Shown in pieces: positions 11,140 through 22,459 of a stretch of 64,000 nt of DNA. Source of the DNA: Cryptomeria japonica. Its lineage: Eukaryota > Streptophyta > Pinopsida > Cupressales > Cupressaceae. The translations under genes and the position numbers were made by a program. Location of the stretch: assembly GCF_030272615.1 (NCBI RefSeq), contig NC_081415.1, positions 232,939,303 through 233,003,302 on the forward strand. The letters run 5' to 3'. The notes under the pieces are model-generated. The model was not told where the DNA came from. It worked only from the letters and a program-made list of their open reading frames with translations, and did no database searches. How positions within the stretch are numbered: the stretch's first letter is position 1; each line of letters begins with the position of its first letter.

Positions 11140-12710
11140 TTGTTTTGTACCAATAGCCGATCATACATCCAATATCCAATAATTCTGACATATAACTTTT
11201 ATTTTATTTTATAGTGATCATTGTTGTAGTCTTGCTTCTTCTTGCTTCCTACTAATTGTATATGGGTTGTTCTGCATTTTAGAGTATCTTTCGAAGGAGA
11301 ATCCAGGTTCTATACGAAGACCATCTAATGTTTTAACTCTGGATATGGTGTAAATGTCAAGCCTTGCCTTTCAATAGGTCCTATATCAATCGTTGCCTTC
11401 TGTAGTGTTAAGCCTTGGGATTTGTGGACTGTTATAACTCTAGGATTTGTCAGATTCCATGATGGCCCATTTATAATTCAAAATTTAAAATTTAATATTC
11501 TTACTATGAATCTAATTATAATATAAATTTATATTTATATTAGAATAATGTTAATATTATATTATTAATATTAAAATTAACATATTGTTATTTTCATATT
11601 ATTCTAATTGTTATTTTCATATTATTCTAATTGATATGATTTTATATTATTTTTATTTTTGAATTATTTCTTATTATATCCTTACTAATATTTTAATATT
11701 TTCATTAATATTGTTTTTCAAAAATTATATTACTTTTTATTGCTATATTAATAATATTTTTTATTATATTATGTTTTTTGTTGTTGTATTATTCTTTTTA
11801 TATAGCCAAAAAATTATATTATCAAACTATATAAACATAATCCCAACCTAACTAAAAGCTATTTATAAATTACACAAAAGTTATTTCTAACTATTATAAA
11901 TCATTGACATTGTTATTAGATCCCCATTCTTCTTGTTTTATGGATAATGAATATAATAGTTATTTTATTTCTTAGATTTATGCAATTAGACCTCAAGTAT
12001 TTCACTTGGTCAAATAAAAACCAAAATATCACCCAATCAAATGAAAGCTAATATACATATGGGATGAGAAATTAAGAAATTAATTGTAATTTGAATATTC
12101 TAAATTAGTAAATTTTTAATGTTACTTTATTTTTACATAAGTTTTTCCATAAAAATACAAAACTATTGAAATAGTTAATTTTTATATTTAAAATAATATT
12201 TTCTAATGACAAAACACTAATAAATAAAATGCTTACATTTTTCCATTGTAAATAATATGATAATTCAAAATAATTACATTTTTACATTTTTTACACTTTT
12301 TTTATATTTAAAATAATATTTTCTAATGACAGAACACTAATAAATAAAATGCTTACACTTTTTTAATAGTAAATAAAACCAAATAAATCACCAACCCTAG
12401 AGTAATATGATAATTCAAATAAATTTTTAAAATAATTATCCAAACAATTTAATGCATTATAAAAATAATCCACAATCCAAACTACCCACAAAATTTGATC
12501 TATAAGAGATTGCAGAATACACAGAATTACTAAGAAAATAAATTATAATTGAATTAAAAGAATAATTTAAATTAATAACTAAATTATATATAAAAAATAT
12601 TTACATTAATATATTTACTAGAGACTTGAAATTTAATCTAAATTATATATTAATTTTAATTATTTTATCTTTATTTTAATTCTAAACTCATCAAAACCCA
12701 AATACAATTA
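11140..12710 (+). repeat. Direct segmental duplication, copy 2
   Basis: Partner of 9484-10815. The offset between matching blocks grows from about 1.63 kb to 1.9 kb along the unit. Copy 2 therefore holds extra sequence, including about 11265-11375 and an AT-rich insertion at 11520-11920. A short block near 12180-12360 ('aaaataatattttctaatga') is also repeated internally. Confidence 0.8.
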
Positions 12711-13249
12711 ATATTAATTGAAGGATTATTATTTCTTCCATAACACTTTAGTGATATAATTCTATTCCTAAGTATAAATTACTCCCAAATATCTTCCCTT
12801 ATTCCATCAAATATTGCATTAAAGGAAGTTATATAATACAATGCTTACTAACAACTCAAACAAAAATTTAACATCAACTTGCTAAGACTAATGACAGATA
12901 ACTAAAATTGATCATTTAAATAAAATACTCAATCCTTTCATGATTTCCAACCCCCACATTTCCATATTTCTATCATTCCATATCACTTTTAATCATTGAT
13001 ATACATTTATAATATTACCTAGTAGTAAAAAAAACAATTTAATAAAGAACATATAATTTGAAATAGGTATTAAAGAAATGTTATTATTTTTAGTAACTAA
13101 TATCTCAACCAAAATGCATGATCTTTTTATAAATAAAGTAAATAATTATTAAAACAAAATGCATGTCTTTGAAAAAAAGAAGTAAATTATTAATTTAAGC
13201 AAGATGCTTGTCCTTGAGAAAAGTGAAGTCTTTATAAATATTTAATAAA
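12711..13249. other. AT-rich stretch, no gene recognised
   Basis: No frame or RNA gene. Two related segments near 13125-13235 contain 'aaatgcatg' and 'aagatgcttgtccttgag' in similar contexts, possibly a small degenerate duplication. Confidence 0.4.
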
Positions 13250-13254
13250 CTATA

Positions 13255-13480
13255 CTACAGTTGTAAGCCTTTTGACTGAGAAAAATAATGGTCACAGGTT
13301 CAAGTCACAGAGATATCTTTTTGAGCAGAATACAGCAGAAAAACCCTGACGTGCAAAGTAGACACTTGTGGAAAACTTTGTCTTATGCACTTTACTATAA
13401 AACAAGTGCCTAAAGGCGGAATGATGTGTACTCTCATCTTTTCCACGTAGAAAGACCACTTTAAACAAATTTAAAGGTTC
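13255..13480 (+). repeat. tRNA-derived SINE-like segment
   Basis: The stretch from 'agttgtaagccttttgact' to 'ggtcacaggttcaagtca' (about 13258-13304) resembles the D arm through T arm of a tRNA. It has an A-box-like part and a B-box-like GGTTCAAGTC at the expected spacing. It does not fold into a clean tRNA (no acceptor pairing was found) and is followed by about 170 bp of unrelated sequence. That fits the head and body of a plant SINE better than a tRNA gene. No poly(A) tail or target duplication was recognised. Confidence 0.4.
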
Positions 13481-14089
13481 TATTTCTATAATTTCTGATT
13501 AACCGAATGCTATAAAGAATATTAATCTTTGGAAAAAGTTTAATTCAATACAATTTTTTCAGAATTTTTTTGTTAATTTTATAATTCATAATTTTTTTTT
13601 CTTTCGTACTCAAAGATCTTTTTCATATTATGGACACAATTTCTGAACAAATAGTTTACATGTAAATGATATTGCATGCTTTGCTTTGTGTTGCAAGTTA
13701 CAAACATTTTTCAAGAAGTTCTCATGAATTTAAGTGTTCAATTTGATTACAGAACAAAAATAACTTGCACAAAATAACTACTTCTTATGTTCAAACAAAG
13801 TTACCCTTTGATCCTACCAAAAATATTTTCTTACACCTCTTACAAAATTAGTGAAATTCTCTTCCACTTCATGTCAAATATCCAAAGATACTATCAGACA
13901 ATCAACATCACTTACCAAAAAAAAAATTTCTAATTACCTATAAAATAATCTTAATTGCAAACAAATACCTTTTTCTTTCTTAAGACAATGAAATTTCCCA
14001 TATTGAAATTAAGATACTCTCTAATCAAGCCAATCAAATGATCAGAGGATCCAATTACAGGAGTTGCACTTGCCCTGAAAGTGCAGTGC

Positions 14090-14367
14090 ATTATACAATA
14101 TTACAAAGGAGTGCACTCTCTTTCAATTATGGCGTTGTGCGAGCTACACAGGCATCTGTACATGTGATTGACATTTTGCCCGTTTTATTTTGATCAGGCT
14201 TAGTTTGCAGGTTGTCGTGTCGGCTGAGAAAAAACAGAGGAAAAACCATTAACACGATTCAACCCTATTACATTTTGTTGGTATCAAATTTACAGCTTAT
14301 TGAATAGTTAAAGCTCTTCCAACCTCTGCACAAGAAAGAATATGAATAAAATTTTCCTTCAAACCAA
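14090..14367 (-). other. Likely 3' untranslated region of the SAUR gene
   Basis: Downstream of the stop on the minus strand. 'ttttatttt' near 14180 reads AAAATAAAA on the minus strand and could serve as a near-upstream polyadenylation signal. The base composition is less AT-rich than the surrounding DNA. The extent is inferred. Confidence 0.35.
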
Positions 14368-14886
14368 TTATCTTCGCAGGAAAGGATAGTTATCCTCCTC
14401 CAAACCAGGCCAATTTCTCTTATTTATTCTGCAACAATTCAGCAACTCATCCACCTTGACGTATCTCAAAATGGGGTCATTCTGTTTGAGCAGAGTTAAA
14501 ATACAATTGAATTCATCTTCACTGCAAGGAAGGATAAGTCCTCCTCTCTGAAATCCATATTCTTCTTCTGCCTTCTCCAGCAGCTCACGAAATATGGGGT
14601 GATTCAACAGAGACACTTCTACCATAAATCGGCACTGATGAAGCCCAACATAAACGGGCAAGTAACCAGATGGAACATCCTTACTACAAAACTCACCATG
14701 ATCATGGTGCCCACATGCACCAATTTTAGCACGGCGCCTTGTTGGGCAAAGCAAGGATATAATGCTCATGGCCAGTTTCCGAGCTTCGTTTAGCCTCTGG
14801 CATTCCACAGAATTCCTAGGAAAAAGCTTAAATCCTTTCATTTTATCCCTCAATTTATCCCTCAATTGCTGTCCATATGAGATCAT
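14368..14886 (-). CDS. SAUR family auxin-responsive protein
   Basis: Single-exon frame of 172 codons, intact from ATG to TAA. Residues 69-135 match the SAUR (auxin-inducible, Pfam PF02519 type) core: KDVPSGYLPVYVG, then RFMVEVSLLNHPIFRELLEKA, then EYGF, with a C-terminal LPCSEDEF segment. The basic N-terminus (residues 1-55) and a short His/Gly/Cys insert before the core are as seen in longer SAUR proteins. There is no signal peptide or membrane segment. SAURs of this kind bind and inhibit PP2C-D phosphatases, keeping plasma-membrane H+-ATPases active and promoting cell expansion (family knowledge). The first Met is chosen because it gives the longest frame. Met16 is possible. It is the only intact host gene recognised here, and SAUR genes usually lack introns. 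Specific function and regulation are not evident. Confidence 0.9.
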   Translation of the reverse strand: MISYGQQLRDKLRDKMKGFKLFPRNSVECQRLNEARKLAMSIISLLCPTRRRAKIGACGHHDHGEFCSKDVPSGYLPVYVGLHQCRFMVEVSLLNHPIFRELLEKAEEEYGFQRGGLILPCSEDEFNCILTLLKQNDPILRYVKVDELLNCCRINKRNWPGLEEDNYPFLRR

Positions 14887-14999
14887 ACGAGCATCAATAT
14901 GAAATCAACACAATTTTTTTTGAGTATTACAAGATCAATACAAGTTCTTGCCAGTATGACAATGAGAGTAATCAATGTGGGATCACTACGAATTCTTGT

Positions 15000-15360
15000 C
15001 AGCATAACAATGAGACTAATATCAACTTCTTTTGACCAACCACAATAAGAATCATTTATGAAAGATCAAGAATCACAATTTTGAAATCTACTTATTAGAA
15101 ACCAGCTGCACAGTAAAAACCAACGATACTAATATCAGCTTCTTTCAAGCAACTACAGTAGATTTCGTCTATGGAAAACCAAGAGATAATATAGAAACCA
15201 TCTCCACACTAAAAATCAACAGTGAGACTAATATCAGCTTTTTTGGAACAACCACAGTGGAAATCATTTTTGAATCAGCTCCTTTCGAACAACCACCCTA
15301 GAAATCATTTATGAAAACCAAACGACACAATTTAGAAATCTACAAGACCACTACACTACA
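15000..15360. repeat. Imperfect tandem repeats upstream of the SAUR gene
   Basis: About four degenerate units containing 'actaatatcagcttctttc', 'caaccacagtagaaatcatt' and 'tatgaaaacca' start near 15010, 15128, 15225 and 15270. They lie 120-480 bp 5' of the SAUR start codon, i.e. in the probable promoter region. No canonical TGTCTC auxin-response element was noticed in them. Confidence 0.6.
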
Positions 15361-15738
15361 AACCAACAAAAAAAATAAAAAATCACAACTTAGAATTCCA
15401 TAATAGATATCTCTTTGAAATTTGAACTTGAATTTCTACAATCAAAACTCAATACCCTCTTTTAACTCAATTGCTATATTTGCAAAGTGGGTTGCTATAT
15501 TTGCAAAGTGGGTGTGGATGAGATCACACAAACTCAAGCACTTGCTTGCCAAGTAAGTGGGTGGGTGTAATATACCTGGTCTGATGCGGAAAAGACCATT
15601 ATTATCTTACAAACGATCCAGCTTTGCCCAGCTGTAAAATGGATCGTAGTTCCGGACGTCCAAGGATAGGTTTTCGGATAAGATGTACATACAAAGACAA
15701 GTACAGATAGAGTGAACTTTTTGTTGAGATCATTAAAT
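15361..15738. other. No gene recognised
   Basis: Contains a short perfect duplication 'gctatatttgcaaagtgggt' (near 15472 and 15492). Overlapping minus-strand frames here (about 90-100 codons) have no family resemblance. Confidence 0.45.
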
Positions 15739-16042
15739 TGTGGATGTGATGCCAACATACAGGATCCATGAATCTGGATATTTTGTTTGTAGTTTCTGCA
15801 CCATAAGTATTGAGTGAATCGAGGACAGACCACGTATTATCAACTGGTTTCTTGAATGAATTCAAGAACATAACATTTAAGGCAATCCTGGCCAGCTAAA
15901 GTACTGGTGTCTTTGTCAAAGTGTAGCAGTGGGCCTCCATGGATGAAGCCCCACATACTTGATAGGGTCCCAACCATGTTTTAAACATTATTGTCTTTGC
16001 TATTTCCTTTTCCTGCCATGTTAGCTTTATTGCTAACTGGGG
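15739..16042. repeat. Dispersed repeat, copy 1 (partner at 20264-20525)
   Basis: Shares 'gtagtttctgcaccata' / 'gtagtttctgcaccacc', 'gaggacagaccacgta', 'catgttttaaacattattgt' and a 'cttgctggctgc'-like tail with 20264-20525, same orientation. No coding capacity. The family is unknown. Confidence 0.7.
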
Positions 16043-16162
16043 GCCAAAAATGAAAGACCTCTAAGTTGTCAGGACATTATGGTTTGTGAAACCCTATAAT
16101 TCTTTCATGCACAATCTGACAGCCCAGTCTTTGTTTGGGAGGACACTAGAGGTAAATTGAAT

Positions 16163-16200
16163 CTCTGCATAGTTTATTTTTACATATAAACTATGCAGAG
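16163..16200. repeat. Perfect inverted repeat (hairpin)
   Basis: CTCTGCATAGTTTA (16163-16176) and its exact reverse complement (16187-16200), separated by 10 bases. There is no T-run, so nothing marks it as a terminator. It could be a miniature inverted-repeat remnant. Confidence 0.85.
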
Positions 16201-16495
16201 TTAGAGTAGAAAGACAATTATTTGATTTACTCCATCCATTAGTGAGATTCAAATTGTCCACAAGGTGGTTCCAACCATGATTGTCCTTACCTTACTAATA
16301 TCATCTCGAGTTTCTTAGTAAGTAACACAACATTTTAAAAACTAAAGATATATGTTTAGTGCTGTCCCTAATTTAATATTTTCATTAAATAAATTAATTT
16401 TTGATTGAGATATATGTAATTATTTTATATGAAAAAGAGATGGACTAAACTAGCTAGTAATTTAACAAGAACTAACTGCTCTTCCATAAAACATT

Positions 16496-16571
16496 GGAAT
16501 ATAAACTAACCAAATGTGTTTAGTTTGGCTAACTCTTCCCAAAGAGAGAGAAACTACCTAGTTTATATTCC
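16496..16571. repeat. Fold-back with perfect 13-bp arms
   Basis: GGAATATAAACTA (16496-16508) and its exact reverse complement (16559-16571) enclose 50 bp. Inside is a shorter inverted motif 'aaccaaa ... tttggct'. Possibly a small MITE. Confidence 0.7.
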
Positions 16572-19500
16572 TTTTTTTTGCAAAGAAGATTGATTGATTG
16601 AGATGCTGTCTAGTTAGGTCCAAAAACATGCTTGGATTACATGATAAATTAATAAAGCAAACTTGCAAACACACAAGAAGCAAAAGATAGTTACAAAAAT
16701 GAAACACAACACCTATAGCAGAAAGCAAAAGGATTTTTGTGTCAAACAAATTCACTGGGCACCCTTGACATGAAGTTGTACAACTAGATTTTTCAATCCA
16801 AGTGTGGTATGTGTAGACTCAAAACTCCCATTTCTTGAAAATTGAGTTGAAACAGACAAGAATAGGGCATAGGATACCCTTGTTCTAGGATTTTTTCTGA
16901 ATTTGCAATGCCAATCTTTGTCACTATAAATCTCATCTTCCTATACCTTTTCTTCGATGTAGAATTCTAAATATGTACCCACACAACACAAAAGTGAGAA
17001 GAATGGTTGTGGCTATATAGGATCTTGCCTTAGTCAAAACCTTGTTTTGGTATTCCTACCTCCACGAATAGCCAAGTTGATACTAAAATAAATTGTGTTT
17101 GAAAAACTTTAAGTGTGTCCAAGATTGTAGCGAGTAGTGACATGCATAAACATAAAAGAAAACCCTACGCAAAGTGGAGTCCTAGGTGATTCACAAAAAG
17201 GTGGTGCAATTCCAACTCAAGAGAGCGTAATATGCATAAATGATAACAAATAATAGTGAACCAAATATAGAGATTAAAACTTATGAATTTGAGAATATAA
17301 AGAATTATACCAAACCCTTTAAGAGAGGTACAAGTCGATCATTAACTGTCAGTAGTCACCATCATCCTTCAACATTCCTTGAAGTTTCAACCATCTTGTA
17401 ATAATAGTGAATGATCAATGTATATATATATTATAGAGAATACTTTAGAATTGTAGAGTTGAGTGAACAATTTCACAAACAAGTAAAATTTTTCAAAGGT
17501 ATAGTCAGTAAAAGTTTTTGGTCTTGAAACTTTATATCGTTGACAATGTCTAGATTTATGGAATTAAGGTAGACTAGGAAGGTGATGGATTGTATAAATT
17601 CTTTCCCAACTCTTTTCACAATAGACAAAATACATGCCTAAGGTGGATCAATTATTTAGATCTCATGAAAGATTATAATAGTGGCTCAGACCTGTAAATT
17701 TGAGATGCTAAAATATTTAGACACTAGTAGTAGTGATTAACATAATGGATAGATGAAATATATTTCAAGAGCCCATTGTCAAGAGGGTTTGCCAATGGTA
17801 TTAGAATTAAAAATAAGGTGTCCTCTAAGGAGGAAAGTTATAAGGAAGGAGGGAGATATTTCTACAACGATTAATGTATTAGAAAGAATGCTCAAGGTGA
17901 AGGAATAATATATGCATTAGTCAATAATGTTGATTGTACTACTTCAAGAAATAAAATAAAGGTTTTCTTTATCTATAGACCCCTAGAACATTGGGATTAG
18001 GTCTATATAGATAGTAAACACATGAACATAACTTCTCAATTAGAGGAATATGATGAAGCTCAATTCCAAAGATGTGGGTGATTAAATATATGGCTTGGGT
18101 TTATGGGACTACCTAGGTTTGACCAAACCAACTTACTATTTAATGTGCATATAAATAAAGAATTTATGTGGAATAATATGGAAAGGCCATAAAAAAATAT
18201 ACAAGGGAGACTTATTAGAACAATGGATTTTATTATTAGTGGAGTCATGAGTTTAGAGAGTAATATTTCTGGTACAAATTATGAATTCAAGTAATAATCC
18301 AAAGTAAGAATTAAGTGAATTTTCAAGGAAATATAATTCTTAAAAAATGTTGGCATTTTTGTGCTTGAATATAGGATCATGCATATCCAAGGGTGTTATC
18401 TATTTTGAGTGGGCGAGGACGTAAATAGTTGTTGTGAGTTTTGACATGTTGAGCTCTTTAGAAAAGGTGACTTGCTTTCAAGTGGATTTAATGAGATGGA
18501 TATGTTCTTAAAAATTTTGTATCCTCAGGATATGATGATATGATCAACACCATCTAATTATTAGGTTGGAGCATTGGGGGTCATTATGCCAAACTAGAAA
18601 TACAATAGCCTTAGAACTAGCATAATCCACTCATGCATTGTGCTAATTTTTTTTGAGTTTCCTTAGGATATGAATGATGAGATCAATATTACATAAATGG
18701 AGTCATTCTAAGGGTGTTATACCTAAGGAAAGGAATTAAATCATGCAGTTAACCTATTCTATTTGAGTCAATGTTAGGGGTTATTATCATATATTGAAGC
18801 TTTTAGATCACTTGGAAAAATATGAAATCCATTTAAATAATGGTAAGGTCATTGATACAATGATCATGGTGGTGGAAAGAAATGCATGTAAAAGATGTGA
18901 AGTTCAAGAGATTAATTCAAGGGCTTGAACTTATTATAGGAGTTTTGAGTGTGGAATGAGTGGTGAGTATCTTAGGGCCAACTTGAGTATAACTAATTTC
19001 TAATATTTGATTTGTTTAATATGTATGGAGCTTAGGGTCAAGATGAAGAACATGGTATGAACACATGAAATGTTAGTTTATATGAAGACATTAATGGAAC
19101 ATGACAATACATGTTTTGAGGTTTGTACATTGTATGAAGGTTGTGACTCTTGAGTAAGTTTTGAGAAAATATTGGGACTAACTTGATGGTTGCATCAACA
19201 AGACTTATGAGGCTTCCAGTGAAGATGACATTTCTAATATTATAATTTTGAAAATTATGAACAAAGCTAGACTCAAACAAACGAATATTTCTAGCTTGGA
19301 GCATAAAAAATTAGTGTTAGGATAAAGTGTTGAGTTGGTTTAATTAAGATTTAATAAAGTCTATTTTGTCCCTTGGAGTGAGTTGTATAATCTAAGTGCC
19401 ATAGAATTGATATGCATTTGTTTGGAATTGTTATTGTTCCACTATATTGATTTTTGTATTATTAGGTAGACTTAAATTTTTGAGGCGTAGTTTGACTTGC

Positions 19501-19658
19501 TGAGCAACTTGATATCATTAGAGAGTTATGTAAGTGAGTTTGGTGTTGCCTTACTTGCACAATTTGATTGGAAATATCAAAACATGTAAATTCATAATAA
19601 GGTATTTAACATTAAAAAATAGATAGATGTATTACTAGGTATAATAGGTGGAGAGGGT
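16572..19658. other. About 3 kb without a recognised gene
   Basis: AT-rich, with only short frames (under 90 codons) lacking family motifs. Some phrases such as 'atgatcaacaccat' and 'gagatcaatatt' hint at decayed repeats, but no partner was identified. Confidence 0.5.
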
Positions 19659-20107
19659 AATTATATTAATATATTTCTTAGGTCTTATGGATAAGAGTGC
19701 ATAATGGGCTAGAGGCCAAATCTTAGGTATAGAAATCTGAACACAAAAATATACGTGTTATTTCTCCTTAATTTTTACTTTCATAAGGCAAATGAGAGAA
19801 ACTGGTTATACTATTCATGAAGGGACTAAATACAAACTTATCTATTCATAAGTGGATAGAATGATGAAGATGTTTGTACACCATACACGAAACAAATTTG
19901 ATTTGAAAAGAGAGATTTGACTTACGTAAACTTTGTAGTATCATATGGAAATAGATTTCCTTGTGGGCATCAACTACTTACACATCAAATTTGTGTCACT
20001 TGACAATAATAAAAAAATATTCTTTATTTCTATTCATTATTTTAAATTTATTTTTAGAGGATAATAGACATGTTATTTAAATGATTACAATGAGATAACA
20101 CTATAAG
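19659..20107. repeat. Dispersed repeat, uninterrupted copy
   Basis: Matches 22460-22564 plus 23372-23721 nearly base for base, starting 'ttatattaatatattt' and ending 'gataacactat'. This copy is the empty site for the solo LTR in the other copy: 'cgtgttatttctccttaatt' here is continuous. Confidence 0.9.
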
Positions 20108-20263
20108 TTCATTTTTCAATTTTAATAGATAGATATAAGATAGGCGAACAATTAAGTTATTGATCTATGATACATATATTAAGATCAAATCTCTTTTTAA
20201 TAAACAACTTACCAACTATTTACTTTGAATTTTTTTATAAACATAATTTTTAAAATATGAAGG

Positions 20264-20525
20264 CAAACATAGAAAAATCATGAATCTAGATATTTCTATT
20301 TGTAGTTTCTGCACCACCAGTATTGCATGAATTGAGGATAGACCACGTAACGTGCGTGAGTTGCTTGAATGTGAGCAAACATAAAATTTACCTCCCAAAC
20401 GACAGAAAGAGCAGTGTGTGTCTGTCTTGTTTTGGAGGATAAATCATGGTCCCAAGCATGTTTAAACATTATTGTCATCTGTTGCTTCCTTTTTCCAACT
20501 ATCTTGTCTTTCTTGCTGGCTGCAG
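20264..20525. repeat. Dispersed repeat, copy 2 (partner at 15739-16042)
   Basis: See 15739-16042. This copy carries 'cgtaacgtgcgtgagttgct' in place of the partner's 'cgtattatcaactggtttct'. The two short minus-strand frames inside are not conserved in the other copy. Confidence 0.7.
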
Positions 20526-21804
20526 CTCTGCTACCAACTCAGCTCTGCTGTTGGAATAAATGGCAATAAATTTAGGGAACCGTTGAATTTATAAAGAGTA
20601 GAACAGTCTACAACTACAAAAGAAATCAGATTTATACAAATTAGTGAATGTTTCATAGTAATATGTGCTCATTAGAGCATGGTGTTTTGATAACCACCCC
20701 AACAAAAATATAGTGTGATTGGCATTATTTGCATGAATATTACTCTTCATTGCTTGAAATTGTTTGAGCATTTACAAAATGTCTATGTGAAGATCATTAT
20801 ATTTAAGTAACTGTTGTTTATTATCTTGGAGTCAAATTTGTAATTTAAAATGAGGATTCAAAGAATTTTGTAATTGTGAGTGTATTTGACATTGAAGATT
20901 TGAAGATAGAAGAAATTGAATTTTGTAATACTGTTATTTTTTTTCTATGGGTCTTTCTCATTGTGTTCATTAGCTTAAGTTCTAATGTATTGAATAACAA
21001 GAAGATTATGGAAGTAATCTAATTAACATTCTATTTGATTAACAAGTTTTCTATTTTACAATTTATTAATCTATTCATCTTTTGCGATATCTTCTAATCT
21101 TTTTAGCTTTTTGATTATCTAGATCTTTTCACATAGACCGAAAAGGAAATGCTTTTTATTGTAAGCAAGTAGCTTCTACACAAGCTCTTTTTATAGCCTT
21201 TGATATGTTTGAGTTAGAATGTGAATGTGAAAATTTTATATACAATTTTTGTTTTTCTTAGTTGTCATTGTAGCGTCATGAATTGTTGCCACTTATAATC
21301 TCATGCTAGGTTTAGCCTTATTTTAGCATGTGTGCTTGTTTATGTGTGAATGTACCTATTTTGGGTTCTAATTGGCAAAATTTGTTAAATCCCCTAGTCC
21401 CTAGCCCTTTGAACAAGTGCAAGTTTTCCATGGAATCTAGCACCCAACATTAGTGTCATGAGAAAAAAAACATGAAATTTTCAAATTAAAATGTCGGGCT
21501 TAGGCTCTTAATATAAACAACCTTGTTGTCGGCCTAAACCAAAATGCTTACTATGAAAAGGTGCGAGTTGCATATAAATGTGACTCCCTTCTCCATCTCA
21601 AAACCCAACAAATATTATGGTCATGAGCCATCATATTAAAGAATCAAGAGAGAAAATATCAATCACATTACAATTTGCAATTATAATGAAACTATACTCA
21701 ATCATTGTTTCTCATTTGTTGTTACGATCATGTTATGTACTAACACTTGTAGGAAATCAAGGAACACTACACCATCACCTTGTGAGGGTTCCGATGAAGG
21801 GTTT
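20526..21804. other. No gene recognised
   Basis: AT-rich. 'cagctctgctaccaactcagctctgctg' near 20525 contains a short direct repeat. No coding or RNA feature is supported. Confidence 0.45.
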
Positions 21805-22121
21805 CATATCTGGGGTAACCTTTTTTTTTTTTTTAAATAATGCCTGGTAAAATTTTTAACGTGACTGGTGACGCTGGCATGCCACGCCCTCCAACTCCAC
21901 GTGAAATGATTTTGACCCGGAGCTATGAAACGGTGAGGCCACAACGAGGGACCTCATCCCCACACTTCAGTTGTTCAAACCCGCGAGCACAACGGCCCAG
22001 TGAAGACACAAGGCCTGCGAGCACAATGGCCCAGCAGGGGTTTGAAACTTGGTGGCCACTTCAACAACAAAGTGTTTTAATCGCAACACTACATGTCCGA
22101 AGACATATCTGGGGTAACCTT
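21805..22121 (-). mobile_element. tRNA-derived SINE with 18-bp target duplication
   Basis: The perfect direct repeat CATATCTGGGGTAACCTT flanks the insert (21805-21822 and 22104-22121). The element proper is 21823-22103, read on the minus strand. Its 5' end has an A-box-like 'gcgattaaaacac' and a B-box-like 'agtttcaaacccc', as in tRNA-derived plant SINEs. Its 3' end is a poly(A) tract (T-run at 21823-21834). Inside is an 18-base direct repeat GCGAGCACAAYGGCCCAG (about 21983 and 22017). It is clearly more GC-rich than the surroundings. SINEs are transcribed by RNA polymerase III and mobilised by LINE enzymes. The 128-codon plus-strand frame across it is not a gene. Confidence 0.88.
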
Positions 22122-22459
22122 GCGAGTACAACATTTATGTTATTTATTTTGTCTCTACTCCCCCAAGAGTACACACTCTTTATCATCATTATCAATGCTA
22201 TTATGGAGGTGAGAACACCAATATAAGGTTTTCTTGAGGCAATCCCCTATACTGCATAATATTTTCCCCCTTTTCATGTGTACAACCATAGATTTGAGAG
22301 ATTCTAACTATGATAGAGGTACATAAAGACAAAGTGTATTGCAACATAGATTGTCAGGATTTGAATCACTTAAATCCTAAAGAAACTAATACCCAACATT
22401 TTGGTCTAGCTAGTTTCACTCCAAATTTCATTGATAGGTGTCTAGAAAATAATAAACAA

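Noticed and set aside
13258-13304. Functional tRNA gene
   Set aside because: T-arm-like and D-arm-like parts are present but no acceptor stem pairing or clean anticodon arm was found.
15534-15871. Two overlapping minus-strand frames of about 90-100 codons
   Set aside because: Overlap a dispersed repeat whose other copy (20264-20525) does not preserve the frames.
21840-22226. 128-codon plus-strand frame as a gene
   Set aside because: It runs through the SINE in antisense and past its target duplication. No family motif.
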